From Pseudoxanthomonas sp. PXM02 (GTDB taxonomy: Bacteria; Pseudomonadota; Gammaproteobacteria; Xanthomonadales; Xanthomonadaceae), in NCBI RefSeq assembly GCF_014851805.1, contig NZ_JACVAK010000002.1, positions 372,001 to 436,000 of the forward strand: 64,000 nucleotides of DNA, written 5' to 3'. A program made the position numbers and the translations under genes. The notes beneath the pieces were generated by a model. The model was not told the DNA's origin, ran no database searches, and saw only the letters and a program-made list of their open reading frames with translations. Shown one piece after another: positions 52,129 through 61,332 of the stretch. Positions within the stretch are counted from its first letter, which is position 1. Every line of letters starts with the position of its first letter.

Positions 52129-52362
52129 CGTGCGTGACGCCTGCGTGAGCGGTTGCTGTCGGGGGATCATAACGCCGCTTTTTTCGATTGCACAAACAGG
52201 GAGAAGTTCCGTGCCCATGTTGTTCATCCTGTTGCTGATTACAGGTGTGGCGCGCGTCCCATTTTGTCGGGCATACGCCTCGACGATGGGGCTGCGAGCG
52301 TGCGAAGTGCGTTCAGGAATGCATGCACGCAGGAGGACATGCAACTTCCGCGCCGGATCATG

Positions 52363-52475
52363 CTGAATACGCGTCTGATCACGGTGCAGTGGCGTGCGCG
52401 ATCACCGCGAGCGCGTATTCAGTCGGATTCCAGCCTGAACACACGTGCTCGTCTGCTTCGCCCTGCAGGGCGAAG
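52363..52475. repeat. Two inverted repeats between the GMC and serine hydrolase genes
   Basis: CTGAATACGCG (52363-52373) is repeated inversely as CGCGTATTCAG (52412-52422), an 11-bp perfect arm with a 38-base centre. CTTCGCCCTGCAGGGCGAAG (52456-52475) is a perfect 20-bp palindrome, 25 bases after the GMC stop on the minus strand, and may act as its terminator hairpin though no T-run follows. The rest of 52129-52499 shows no gene. Confidence 0.55.
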
Positions 52476-52499
52476 GCGATGCAATGGGCGTTGCGGGAA

Positions 52500-54143
52500 T
52501 CAGTCCGCGGTGACGGGGACGGGCGGCTCGGCGATGACGTGCAGGTGCGCACCGGACAGCGGCGGGACGCCGCGGATCAGGTCCGACGCGCGCTCGGCGA
52601 TCATGATGGTCGGCGCGTTGGTGTTGCCGCCGATCAGCGATGGCATCACCGAGGCGTCGATCACGCGCAAGCCGTCCACGCCGCGCACGCGCAGTTGCGG
52701 ATCGACCACGGCGTCCTCGTCGTCGCCGATGCGGCAGGTGCCGACGGGGTGGTAGACGGTTTCCGCCTTGGCGCGGATGAACGCGACCAGCTCGGCATCG
52801 GACAGGTCGGTGCGGGCGGGATGGATCGGCGCGCCGCGATAGGCATCGAACGCGGGCTGCGCGAACAAATCGCGAGACAGCTTGGCGCACTCGACCATCA
52901 TCTTCAGATCGAAGCCTTCCGGATCGCTCAGGTAGTTGGCCTCGATGCGCGCATCGGCGCGCGGATCCGCGCTGGCCAGCAGGATGTGGCCGCGGCTGCG
53001 CGGACGCAGGAAGCAGGCGTGCGCGGTGTAGCCGTCGCCCGGCAGCCGGTTGCGGCCATGGTCGTCGAGCATGGCCGGCACGAAGTGCATCTGGATGTCG
53101 GGGCGATCATCCGGCGCCAGCGGGGAGCGCACGAATGCGCCGGCCTCGGCGATGTTGCTGCTGCCCGGGCCGCTGTGCCCGCGCAGGAAGTAGTCGAAGG
53201 CGGTCTTCAGTTCGCTGGTGCGGTCGTAGGTGACGCGCTGGGTGCTGTGCTGCAGGGTGCAGATGTCGAGGTGGTCCTGCAGGTTGCGGCCGACACCCGG
53301 CAACGCATGGCGCACGCTGATGCCGGTCTGCTCCAGGTGCTCCGATGGGCCGATGCCGGACAGCATCAGCAGTTGCGGCGAATTGATCGCACCGCCGCTG
53401 AGCAGCACTTCGCTGCCGCATCGCGCGATGACTTCATGCCCGCCGCGGGCGTAGGCCACGCCGACTGCGCGACCCTTCTCCAGCAGGACGCGACGGACCA
53501 GCGCGCCGGTGACGATGTCCAGGTTCTGCCGGTCGCGGGCAGGGTCCAGGTACGCGACCGCGGACGAACAGCGCGCGCCGTCCTTCTGCGTGACCTGGTA
53601 CAGGCCGAAGCCTGCCTGCGTGGGGCCGTTGAAGTCGTCGTTGCGCACGAAGCCCGCCTGCGTGCCGGCTTCGATGAAGGCCGCGGACAGCGGGTTCGTG
53701 TAGCGCAGGTCCGACACGTGCAGCGGACCTTGACCGCCGTGCAATGCATCGGCGCCACGCGAGTTGCGCTCCGAGCGGCGGAAGTAGGGCAACGTACTGG
53801 CCCAGTCCCAGCCCTCGGCGCCGGCATTCGCCCAGTCGTCGTAGTCCTGCGGCACGCCGCGGATGTAGCACATCGCATTGATCGAGCTGGAGCCGCCCAG
53901 CACCTTGCCGCGCGGCCACCACAGGCGGCGGTTGTCGAGGTGGGGCTCGGGGGCGGTGTCGTAATTCCAGTTCACGCCCTTCTGGCCGACCAGCTTGGCC
54001 AGCCCGGCGGGCATGTGGATGAAGGGATGCCAGTCGCGCGGGCCGGCTTCCAGCAGCAGCACGCGGCACGCGGGGTCTTCGCTCAGGCGGTGGGCCAGCA
54101 CGCAGCCGGCCGATCCGGCGCCCACGATGATGTAGTCGTACAC
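52500..54143 (-). CDS. GMC-family FAD oxidoreductase (choline dehydrogenase-like)
   Basis: This 547-residue flavoprotein oxidises an alcohol. The N-terminal FAD motif is YIIVGAGSAGCVLAHRLSED; GMC signature 1 is RGKVLGGSSSINAMCYIRG (about 79-97) and signature 2 GGAINSPQLLMLSGIG (about 253-268). The active-site His is in TVYHPVGTCRIGDD (about 475) with the second His/Asn position in GGNTNAPTIMIAERASDLI. It resembles BetA/AlkJ-type alcohol dehydrogenases. No betaine genes accompany it, so the substrate is open. Confidence 0.9.
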   Translation of the reverse strand: MYDYIIVGAGSAGCVLAHRLSEDPACRVLLLEAGPRDWHPFIHMPAGLAKLVGQKGVNWNYDTAPEPHLDNRRLWWPRGKVLGGSSSINAMCYIRGVPQDYDDWANAGAEGWDWASTLPYFRRSERNSRGADALHGGQGPLHVSDLRYTNPLSAAFIEAGTQAGFVRNDDFNGPTQAGFGLYQVTQKDGARCSSAVAYLDPARDRQNLDIVTGALVRRVLLEKGRAVGVAYARGGHEVIARCGSEVLLSGGAINSPQLLMLSGIGPSEHLEQTGISVRHALPGVGRNLQDHLDICTLQHSTQRVTYDRTSELKTAFDYFLRGHSGPGSSNIAEAGAFVRSPLAPDDRPDIQMHFVPAMLDDHGRNRLPGDGYTAHACFLRPRSRGHILLASADPRADARIEANYLSDPEGFDLKMMVECAKLSRDLFAQPAFDAYRGAPIHPARTDLSDAELVAFIRAKAETVYHPVGTCRIGDDEDAVVDPQLRVRGVDGLRVIDASVMPSLIGGNTNAPTIMIAERASDLIRGVPPLSGAHLHVIAEPPVPVTAD

Positions 54144-54357
54144 ATGCAGCCCTGTTGCGAAGACCGGCCGAACCTAGCGGCGGGGGATAGAGCAAATGCT
54201 CTGTGGCTGCGGCGGATTGCCGCACCTGCGGGTGTTGTGCGGTTCCAGCGCCGCGGCGATCGGGAAAACGCTGGCGATGTTGCAGTGCATCGGATACCTT
54301 GCGCGCCACAGGCGGGCGGTGCCCGCGTCCCGATGATGCGATCGCAGACCGCGCCCC

Positions 54358-55725
54358 ATGGACCCGTCTTCCCCCGCGACCACCCGGTTCGAGCGACTCC
54401 GCGCGGCGATGTCCGAGTCACCGCCGCTGCTGTGGGCCTTCGTCTACTTCTTCTGCCTGCTGAGCGGTTACTACGTGCTGCGGCCGGTGCGCGATGCGAT
54501 GGGCGCGTCGAGCGACGTCGAAGCGGTGTTCCCGCCGGCGATGATCGGCTTCTTCGCCGCGCACGGCATCCCGTTGAAGGAACTGATCCTGCAGGTGCTG
54601 TCCACCTGCTCGTTTGTCCTGATCCTGATCGCGCAGCCAATCTACGGCGCGCTGGTCAGCCGTCTCCCGCGCCGGGTATTCCTGCCCGTGCTGTTCGGCT
54701 TCTTCATCCTGTGCCTGCTCGGTTTCCATCTGTTGTTCGACAGCCAGGTGGCCGGGCGCGGCCTGGCGTTCTTCCTGTGGGTCACGGTGTTCAACGTGTT
54801 TTCGGTCGCCGTGTTCTGGAGTTTCATGGCCGATGTGTTCTCGCATGACGAGGCGAAGAAGTACTACGGCTACATCGGCGCCGCCGGCACCATCGGCGCG
54901 TTCACCGGGCCGCTGATCACCCGCACGCTGGCCGAAAAGGTGGGCCTGGCCAACCTGATGCTGGTATCCGCCGCGTTCCTGGCCGCCTCCGTGGTCTGCA
55001 TCTGGCGCCTCCGTCGCTGGGCGCTGCAGCGCGAGGCGATCGTCGGCCGCGACAACGAGAGCGCGATGGGCGGCGACGTGCTGGCCGGCTTGAAGCTGAT
55101 CGCCAAAGAGCCGCTGCTGCGCTGGCTGGCGGCGCTGGTGTTCCTCGGCGTCGGTATCGGCCAGTTGCTCTACAACCAGCAGGCGGCGATCGCGCGCGAG
55201 GCCTTCGCCACCGCCGAGGCCCGCACTGCGTACTACGCCGGCATCGACATCGCGGTGAACGTGCTGACCCTGGTCGTGCAGCTGTTCGCCACGCGCTGGC
55301 TGCTGTCTCGCTTCGGGCTGGCGCCGGTGCTGCTGATCCCGATGGCGGCCCTGCTGCTTGGCTTCGCGGTACTGACGGCGTCGCCGCTTCCCATCGTGGT
55401 CGGCATCGTCCAGGTGGTGACGCGCTCCAACGAGTTCTCGCTGATGAAGCCGGGGCGCGAAACCATCTATACGCGCGTCGACCGGCAATGGCGCTACAAG
55501 GCGGGCGCAGCGATCGACACGGCGTTCTTCCGTGGCGGCGAGATCACGTTCTCGTGGACGTACAAGGCACTGTCGGCTTTTGGCTCGCAGGTGGTGTTCG
55601 GTGCTGGCCTGTTGATCGCCGGCGTGATGACCGCCAGCGCCTGGCGGTTGCTGCGCGAGGAAAAGAAGCTGCCTTCGGAAGCCGCGAACGCGGGTGAAGG
55701 CGGACCACCTGCCGGGATGCGCTGA
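54358..55725 (+). CDS. MFS/NTP-NDP exchange-type transporter
   Basis: This 455-residue membrane protein has about 12 hydrophobic segments. The N-terminus SPPLLWAFVYFFCLLSGYYV then LRPVRDAMG, and FWSFMADVFSHDEAKKYYGYIGAAG followed by GAFTGPLI, are characteristic of the MFS branch related to Npt1/ATP-ADP carriers that is common in free-living Proteobacteria. The substrate is unknown; a nucleotide is not certain. It is divergent from the GMC gene. Confidence 0.82.
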   Translation: MDPSSPATTRFERLRAAMSESPPLLWAFVYFFCLLSGYYVLRPVRDAMGASSDVEAVFPPAMIGFFAAHGIPLKELILQVLSTCSFVLILIAQPIYGALVSRLPRRVFLPVLFGFFILCLLGFHLLFDSQVAGRGLAFFLWVTVFNVFSVAVFWSFMADVFSHDEAKKYYGYIGAAGTIGAFTGPLITRTLAEKVGLANLMLVSAAFLAASVVCIWRLRRWALQREAIVGRDNESAMGGDVLAGLKLIAKEPLLRWLAALVFLGVGIGQLLYNQQAAIAREAFATAEARTAYYAGIDIAVNVLTLVVQLFATRWLLSRFGLAPVLLIPMAALLLGFAVLTASPLPIVVGIVQVVTRSNEFSLMKPGRETIYTRVDRQWRYKAGAAIDTAFFRGGEITFSWTYKALSAFGSQVVFGAGLLIAGVMTASAWRLLREEKKLPSEAANAGEGGPPAGMR

Positions 55726-55791
55726 ACCTGCCGGGGCAGACGTTGCCGTGCGCCGTCGTTATGCTGTGCGCAGACAAGGGGAGAGACGGGC

Positions 55792-56142
55792 ATGGGCGTG
55801 ATCGCGGCGGTTCTGGTGGTACTGGTGGCGTTGCTGCACGTGTATTTCCTGGTGCTGGAGATGTTCCTCTGGACCAGGCCGCTGGGCCTGAAGACCTTCC
55901 GCAACACTCCTGAGAAGGCGGAGACCACACGTGTGCTGGCCGCCAACCAGGGGCTCTACAACGGCTTCCTCGCCGCCGGCCTGCTGTGGGGCCTGTTCAC
56001 CGCGCAGTGGAACGTGGTGGTCTTCTTCCTGCTGTGCGTGATCGTCGCCGCGCTGTACGGCGCATGGAGCGTCAACAAGCGCATCTTCTACGTGCAGGGC
56101 CTGCCCGCGATCGCGGCACTGGCCGCGACGCTGCTCGTCTAG
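55792..56142 (+). CDS. DUF1304 membrane protein
   Basis: This 116-residue protein has four hydrophobic helices. Features typical of DUF1304 are HVYFLVLEMFLWTRPLGLKT (about 20-39), FRNTPEKAETTRVLAANQGL and YNGFLAAGLLWG. Function unknown. GGGGAGAG lies upstream of the ATG. It follows the transporter by 66 bases. Confidence 0.85.
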   Translation: MGVIAAVLVVLVALLHVYFLVLEMFLWTRPLGLKTFRNTPEKAETTRVLAANQGLYNGFLAAGLLWGLFTAQWNVVVFFLLCVIVAALYGAWSVNKRIFYVQGLPAIAALAATLLV

Positions 56143-56164
56143 TCCGCTGCAGCGACGGTAGGCG

Positions 56165-56533
56165 TCAGCGCAGCGTCCAGGCCAGCACCAGCGCGCCGGC
56201 CGCGAACAGCACCACCCAGGCCAGGTGACGACCGCGGGTGAACAGCAGCGGCAACAGGCCGGAGACCAGCAGCGTGATCGCGAGCGTCGTGCCGATGCTG
56301 CGTTCCGCCGTGTCGGGCAACTGCCCGAGTTGCAGCACCACGACCGCAAGCCCCCACGCGATCACCGTGGTCAGGTGCCAGGCGAAGCGCAACCTGCGCG
56401 TGGTGAACCAGGTATCGCCGAACAGCTTCGGCAGATCGGGTCGGCGGAACAGACGGATCAGGAGATAGCGCTCGCCCAGCACCGAGTGCGCCAGGCCGAG
56501 CAGGAACATCAGCGCAGCAGCGGTGAGCAGCAT
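56165..56533 (-). CDS. Small membrane protein, function unknown
   Basis: This 122-residue protein begins with a hydrophobic helix (MLLTAAALMFLLGLAHSVLG) and has three more (LTTVIAWGLAVVVLQLGQLP, TLAITLLVSGLLPLLFT, WVVLFAAGALVLAWTLR). A charged loop after the first helix contains RYLLIRLFRRPDLPKLFGDT. Its start touches the stop of the DUF4442 gene upstream (56535), so they are cotranscribed. Confidence 0.65.
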   Translation of the reverse strand: MLLTAAALMFLLGLAHSVLGERYLLIRLFRRPDLPKLFGDTWFTTRRLRFAWHLTTVIAWGLAVVVLQLGQLPDTAERSIGTTLAITLLVSGLLPLLFTRGRHLAWVVLFAAGALVLAWTLR

Positions 56534-56534
56534 G

Positions 56535-57014
56535 TCAGCCGCCTTTCGCCGGCTTCGGCGACACCCACATGCTGATGCGCGCGCGGAACACCGGCTCGCC
56601 CTGCGGGTTGCTGACCACCACGTCCATCGGCAGCTCGTAGCCGTCGGCGGATTCGCGCGGCTCGAACGCCGGCGTGGCGACCGCCGTCATCGTTCCCACG
56701 GCCTTCTTCAGGTATTCCACCGTCATGCCCTTGGGAATCCAGCGCATCGCGCGCGGGATGCTGACGTCGGTGGTCAGCCCGCCGACGAACTCCGCCAGGT
56801 TGCACAGCGCGATCGCATGCACCGTGCCCAGATGGTTGGTGACCGAACGCCGGTGGCGGATGGTCGCCTCGCCGCGACCGGGTTCCAGCCGCGTCATGCG
56901 CGGACCGATGCTGCCGAAGTAGGGCGCCTTGAAGCAGATCAGGCGTGAGAACAGCCAGTGGCCCAGCGGCTTGCGGCTCAGGCTGCGGTAGATCGATAGA
57001 ACATCGGCGCTCAT
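56535..57014 (-). CDS. Hotdog-fold DUF4442 protein
   Basis: This 159-residue protein has the DUF4442 layout: RLICFKAPYFGSIGPRMTRL, RRSVTNHLGTVHAIALCNLA (NHxGTVH, the hotdog active-site-like segment, about 54-73) and RWIPKGMTVEYLKKAVGTMT. Such proteins are putative thioesterases or acyl-CoA-binding. The location beside fadE supports a role in fatty-acid metabolism. It starts 66 bases after the fadE stop on the same strand. Confidence 0.78.
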   Translation of the reverse strand: MSADVLSIYRSLSRKPLGHWLFSRLICFKAPYFGSIGPRMTRLEPGRGEATIRHRRSVTNHLGTVHAIALCNLAEFVGGLTTDVSIPRAMRWIPKGMTVEYLKKAVGTMTAVATPAFEPRESADGYELPMDVVVSNPQGEPVFRARISMWVSPKPAKGG

Positions 57015-57030
57015 CGGAACTCCTCTCGCG

Positions 57031-57057
57031 ACGACGGCGGGACATGCCCGCCGTCGT
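57031..57057. repeat. Hairpin between fadE and the DUF4442 gene
   Basis: ACGACGGCGGG (57031-57041), loop ACATG, CCCGCCGTCGT (57047-57057): an 11-bp perfect stem. No T-run follows on either strand. It may stabilise the fadE mRNA end or act as a weak terminator. Confidence 0.6.
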
Positions 57058-57080
57058 GATCGTTGCTGTTGTGGTGGGCG

Positions 57081-59558
57081 TCAGGCCGCTTCGCGCGGCT
57101 GGCGCTTGTGCTGCGGCAGGTCGTAGAAACTGGCCGCGCGCAGCTCGTGGGTTTCGAAGTCGTCCACCGTGATGGTGTCCAGCGTGATCGCACGGAGCTC
57201 TTCCAACAGCTTGCGCTCGTCGGCGGTGATCCAGCCTTCACGCACGCCTTCGTCCAGCTGCGCGTTGTAGTCCAAGGCTTCGATATCCTTGGTCTTCAGC
57301 GCCTTCAGGAACTTGCGCTCCACCGGCTCCGCCGCGACGGCGGTGGCCAGGTAGCTGTCGATGCGGCCGCCGGGGTTGTTCTCGCACGGGGTCAGGAACA
57401 CGCCCTGGCCGATCCGGTCGCGTGCTTCGTTCGGCGCCATCAGCAGCATGGCGACGCGGTGGCTCAGGCGATCGCCCGGCGCCACGGCACGACGGCCGAA
57501 CGGAAACACCACCGGCCACAGCAGCCAGCCCAGCGGCTTGATCGGGAAGTTGCGCAGCGCCTGCGACAGCGCCAGCTCGATCTCGTACGCGCTGTTGTGG
57601 AACGCCCAGGCCAGCAGCGGCTTGTCGGCTTCCGGCGTGCCTTCGTCGTGGTGACGCTTCAGCACCGCGCTCATCATGTACAGATGGCTCAGCACGTCGC
57701 CCAGGCGACCCGACAGCGATTCCTTGAACTTCAGCTTGCCGCCCAGCGCACCCAGCGAGATGTCGGTCAGCAACGCCAGGTTGGCGGCGTAGCGGTCGAG
57801 CTTGCGGAAGAACTTCTTCGTGTACGCATCGCCCGGCGCGGCACCGATCTTCGAACCGGTGATGCCGAACCAGAACGAGCGCACGGCGTTGGAGATCGCA
57901 CCGCCGATGTGCGGGTACAGCGCGGCGTCCAGCGCGTTGACGCCGGCCCGGGTGTCCGGGTCGGTCGCTGCGCGCATCTCCTTCATGATGTACGGATGGC
58001 ACAGGATCGAGCCCTGGCCGAAGATCAGCAGGCTGCGCGTCATGATGTTCGCGCCTTCCACCGTGATGGCGATCGGCGAGGCCTGCCACGCGCGGCCGGC
58101 GAAGTTGCGCGGCCCCAGGATGATGCCCTTGCCTCCGACGATGTCCATCACGTCCTTGGCGACATCACGACCCATGTTCGTGCAGTGGTACTTGGCGATG
58201 GCCGACGGCACCGACGGCACGTCGCCACGGTCGACCGCGGCCGCGGTGGCCTGTGACAGCGCGCTGATCGCATACGCCTTGCCGCCGATGCGGGCCAGCG
58301 CTTCCTCGACGCCTTCGAAGCGGCCGACCGACAGGCCGAACTGCTTGCGGATGCGCGCATACGCACCGGTGACGCGTGCACCGGCCTTCGCGCCGCCGCT
58401 GGCGGTGGAGGGCAGGGTGATCGAGCGGCCCACGGCCAGGCACTCGTTGAGCATGTTCCAGCCCTTGCCGGCCATCTCCACGCCACCGATCAGCTGGCTG
58501 AGCGGAATGAACACGTCCTTGCCGTGGATCGGGCCGTTCTGGAACGGCGAGTTGAGCGGGAAGTGGCGGCGGCCGACGTCCACGCCGGGCGTTTCGCGCG
58601 GCAGCAGCGCCAGGGTGATGCCGATGTCGCGGGTGTCGCCGATCAGACCGTCCGGGTCGTACATGCGGAAGGCCAGGCCGATGATCGTCGCGACCGGCGC
58701 CAGCGTGATGTAGCGCTTGTCGAACGTCAGGCGGATGCCCAGGACGTTGGCCCCGTTCCACTCGCCCTTGCAGACGATGCCGTAGTCCGGGATCGAGGTC
58801 GCGTCGGAGCCGGCGAACGGACCGGTCAGGCCGAAGCAGGGCACTTCCTGGCCGATGGCGAGGCGCGGCAGGTAGTAGTCCTTCTGTTCCTGCGTGCCGT
58901 AATGGTTGAGCAGTTCACCCGGGCCCAGCGAGTTGGGCACGCCGACGGTCGAACTGACCACGCTGCTGACCGAGGCGATCTTCTGGATCACCTTGTGGTG
59001 CGCCAGCGCCGAGAAGCCCAGGCCGCCGTATTGCTTGGGAATGATCATGCCGAAGAACTTGTTCTTCTTGATGTAGTCCCACAGCTCCGGCGGCAGGTCG
59101 GCGTGGATGTGGGTGATTTCCCAGTCGTTGGTCATCCTGCACAGCTCTTCCACCGGGCCGTCGAGGAAGGCCTGCTCTTCGGCGGTGAGCTGCGGCTTGG
59201 GATAGGCCAGCAGCTTGTTCCAGTCCGGGTCGCCGGTGAACAGGTCGCCTTCGAAGCCCACCGAGCCGGTTTCCAGCGCGATGCGCTCGGTCTGCGACAG
59301 CGGCGGCAGCGCGCGGCGCAGGAAACCCAGCGCCGGTGCGGTGATCAGCGGCTTGCGGATCGCCGGGATCAGCAGCGGCACGGCGATCGCCACGACGACC
59401 AGCGCCGCGATGACGGTGGCGGTGGGATTGGCGCCCAGCAGCCAGCACGCGACCAGCAGGCTGGCGGTGAGGGCCGCCCAGTAGGCGAGCCGCAGCCGGT
59501 GGTAGGCGGCGAACGCGCCCGCCAGCAGGAAGGCGAGGAAGGGGATGACGATGCTCAT
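57081..59558 (-). CDS. fadE: Acyl-CoA dehydrogenase FadE
   Basis: This 825-residue enzyme performs the first oxidation step of fatty acid beta-oxidation. The N-terminus has two hydrophobic segments (IPFLAFLLAGAFAAYHRLRL and SLLVACWLLGANPTATVIAA), as in E. coli FadE (814 residues). Dehydrogenase parts: CFGLTGPFAGSDATSIPDYG (about 243-262), KRYITLAPVATIIGLAF and FGLSVGRFEGVEEALARIGG. Its ATG overlaps the alpha/beta hydrolase stop (ATGA at 59555-59558). The cluster is probably controlled by the divergent TetR regulator. Confidence 0.92.
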   Translation of the reverse strand: MSIVIPFLAFLLAGAFAAYHRLRLAYWAALTASLLVACWLLGANPTATVIAALVVVAIAVPLLIPAIRKPLITAPALGFLRRALPPLSQTERIALETGSVGFEGDLFTGDPDWNKLLAYPKPQLTAEEQAFLDGPVEELCRMTNDWEITHIHADLPPELWDYIKKNKFFGMIIPKQYGGLGFSALAHHKVIQKIASVSSVVSSTVGVPNSLGPGELLNHYGTQEQKDYYLPRLAIGQEVPCFGLTGPFAGSDATSIPDYGIVCKGEWNGANVLGIRLTFDKRYITLAPVATIIGLAFRMYDPDGLIGDTRDIGITLALLPRETPGVDVGRRHFPLNSPFQNGPIHGKDVFIPLSQLIGGVEMAGKGWNMLNECLAVGRSITLPSTASGGAKAGARVTGAYARIRKQFGLSVGRFEGVEEALARIGGKAYAISALSQATAAAVDRGDVPSVPSAIAKYHCTNMGRDVAKDVMDIVGGKGIILGPRNFAGRAWQASPIAITVEGANIMTRSLLIFGQGSILCHPYIMKEMRAATDPDTRAGVNALDAALYPHIGGAISNAVRSFWFGITGSKIGAAPGDAYTKKFFRKLDRYAANLALLTDISLGALGGKLKFKESLSGRLGDVLSHLYMMSAVLKRHHDEGTPEADKPLLAWAFHNSAYEIELALSQALRNFPIKPLGWLLWPVVFPFGRRAVAPGDRLSHRVAMLLMAPNEARDRIGQGVFLTPCENNPGGRIDSYLATAVAAEPVERKFLKALKTKDIEALDYNAQLDEGVREGWITADERKLLEELRAITLDTITVDDFETHELRAASFYDLPQHKRQPREAA

Positions 59559-60538
59559 GGGTTTGCTCCGGACACGGATTCGGTTACATCGGATTCGGCA
59601 TTACCGGGCGCGGCCGACAGGCCTGCCAGGTATTCCAGCACGGTGGCGGTAAATGCGTCGTTGTCGTCGCCGGCCACCATGTGGGTGGCCTGCGGCAGGT
59701 GCGCGTGGCGCGCATGCGGCACCAGCAGCTTGAACTCTTCGACGGTCTTCTCGGACACCAGGTCGCTGCGGCCGCCACTGATCAGCAGCACTGGGCACTG
59801 CACCTGGCGCGCGGCGTCGGCGATGGCGTCCTGGTGCTGCGCGCTGTCGCGCGCCAGTTCGTCGACCAGGCGCGGATCCCAGTGCCAGCGCCAGCGGCCG
59901 TCGGCGCCTTCGCGCAGCAGTTCGCGCAGGTCGTCGGCGGATTTGCGGGTGCGGCGTTGCGGCTGGTAGGCCGCGATGGTGTCGGCCGCATGCTCGAGCG
60001 AGTCGAAGCCGTCCGGGAACGCGGTCATGAAGGCCAGGATGCGCTGCAGGCCGGCGTGTTCCCAGCGCGGGGTGATGTCGACCAGCACCATGGCGCGGAA
60101 CAGGCCCGGCCAGCGCGATTCGGCGATCAGGCCGAACAGGCCGCCCATCGAGGCGCCCACCAGCACCGGCGGCTCGGGCTGTTCGCCGGCCACGACGATC
60201 AGGTCGTCGGCGAACTGGTCACCGGTGTAGGGCAGGTCGGCGGCATTGCGGCCGGATCCGCCATGGCCGCGGGCGTCGTAGGCGAGGCCGGCATAACCCT
60301 GTGCGGCCATCAGTTCGCCGGTGCGGTTCCAGGCACCGCCGGTCTGGCCGAAGCCGTGCGCATAGATAAGTGCGGGGTGGCTCTGCAGGGCGCGCGGCGA
60401 CGGAAAGCGGCGGACCGCCAATGCGACGTCGCCCTGTCCGTTCACCACACGATCCGATCCCGCGCCGATGACGCCGGGAGAGCTTGTGAAGGTGGGAGAG
60501 GCGTGTGTCACCATACGGGCTAGTATGGGTTGTCGCAT
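59555..60538 (-). CDS. Alpha/beta hydrolase
   Basis: This 327-residue protein (319 if the second Met at 60514 is used) has the alpha/beta hydrolase features: oxyanion region LIYAHGFGQTGGAWNRTG, nucleophile Ser in VLVGASMGGLFGLIA (about 122), acid residue after GRSD and catalytic His in ATHMVAGDDNDAF (about 299). It is coupled to fadE by ATGA overlap, so it probably hydrolyses a fatty ester or thioester in the same pathway. Confidence 0.87.
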   Translation of the reverse strand: MRQPILARMVTHASPTFTSSPGVIGAGSDRVVNGQGDVALAVRRFPSPRALQSHPALIYAHGFGQTGGAWNRTGELMAAQGYAGLAYDARGHGGSGRNAADLPYTGDQFADDLIVVAGEQPEPPVLVGASMGGLFGLIAESRWPGLFRAMVLVDITPRWEHAGLQRILAFMTAFPDGFDSLEHAADTIAAYQPQRRTRKSADDLRELLREGADGRWRWHWDPRLVDELARDSAQHQDAIADAARQVQCPVLLISGGRSDLVSEKTVEEFKLLVPHARHAHLPQATHMVAGDDNDAFTATVLEYLAGLSAAPGNAESDVTESVSGANP

Positions 60539-60547
60539 TTAGAGCAG

Positions 60548-60589
60548 TCAATCGGTTTGGGCATTCGCGTTTCACATGCAACCGATTGA
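60548..60589. promoter_or_regulatory. Candidate TetR operator
   Basis: TCAATCGGTT (60548-60557) and AACCGATTGA (60580-60589) form an inverted repeat with 10-bp perfect arms and a 22-base centre. It lies in the divergent region between the hydrolase-fadE unit and the TetR-family gene, where an operator is expected. Confidence 0.55.
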
Positions 60590-60660
60590 TTTGGCTTTAT
60601 TTGTTGTGCGGCGCAGCATACATACCGCTACACACCTCGGCGTATGGTTAAATGCGGCTC

Positions 60661-61260
60661 ATGAGCACACCCAGCCCGGAAAGCCCCGCCACTGCCCCCA
60701 CCCGCAACGCGCGTCTCAGCGCGGATGACTGGGCCCAGGCGGCCCTCGATCTGATCGCGGAGCAGGGCGTGTCGGCGGTGGCCGTGGAACCGCTGGCGCG
60801 TCGACTGGGTGTCACGAAGGGCAGCTTCTACTGGCATTTCCCGTCGCGCGATGCGCTGCTGCAGGCCGCGCTGGAGCGCTGGGAAGTGGTCGAGCAGGAA
60901 AGCGTGTTCGGCAATCTGGAAAAGGTGCCCGACCCGCGCGAGCGCCTGCGTGCGCTGTTCCAGCTGGTCGGCCATGAAGTGAAGCCGCACATCATCTACA
61001 GCGAACTGCTGAAGGCGCTCGATCATCCGTCCGTGCAGCCGGTGATCGATCGCGTCTCGCAGCGTCGCCTCGAGTATCTCGTCGCTTCGTTCCGCCAGGC
61101 CGGCATGCAGCGCAGCGACGCCGTACATCGCGCGCGCCTGACCTACGCCGCCTACGTCGGCTTCCTGCAGCTGTCGCTGCAGCTGCAGCAGCCGCGCATG
61201 ACCTCGGAAGAATTCGAGACCTACCTTGAACACGTGATCTCGACGCTGATCCCGACCTGA
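60661..61260 (+). CDS. TetR-family transcriptional regulator
   Basis: The ATG at 60661 gives 199 residues; another at 60652 adds three. The N-terminal HTH is SADDWAQAALDLIAEQGVSA followed by VAVEPLARRLGVTKGSFYWH and FPSRDALLQAALERWE (about 19-75), a typical TetR domain. The C-terminal ligand domain is helical and not recognised. It is divergent from the alpha/beta hydrolase-fadE unit with a 10-bp inverted repeat between, so it is probably an acyl-CoA-responsive repressor of that unit (PsrA/FadR-like function), by inference. Confidence 0.85.
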   Translation: MSTPSPESPATAPTRNARLSADDWAQAALDLIAEQGVSAVAVEPLARRLGVTKGSFYWHFPSRDALLQAALERWEVVEQESVFGNLEKVPDPRERLRALFQLVGHEVKPHIIYSELLKALDHPSVQPVIDRVSQRRLEYLVASFRQAGMQRSDAVHRARLTYAAYVGFLQLSLQLQQPRMTSEEFETYLEHVISTLIPT

Positions 61261-61264
61261 GTTT

Positions 61265-61332
61265 CGTAGGGTGGGCCTTGGCCCACCGCGCAGGATCCTC
61301 GCATCGATGGCGGGCCAAGGCCCGCCCTACGG
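61265..61332. repeat. Inverted repeat with REP-like arms
   Basis: CGTAGGGTGGGCCTTGGCCC-ACC (61265-61287) is mirrored by GGCGGGCCAAGGCCCGCCCT-ACGG (about 61309-61332); GGGCCTTGGCCC itself is palindromic. GTAGGGTGGGC..TTGGCCCACC-type sequences recur in many xanthomonad and pseudomonad genomes. The arm also contains the TAG stop of the minus-strand gene at 61327. Confidence 0.7.
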
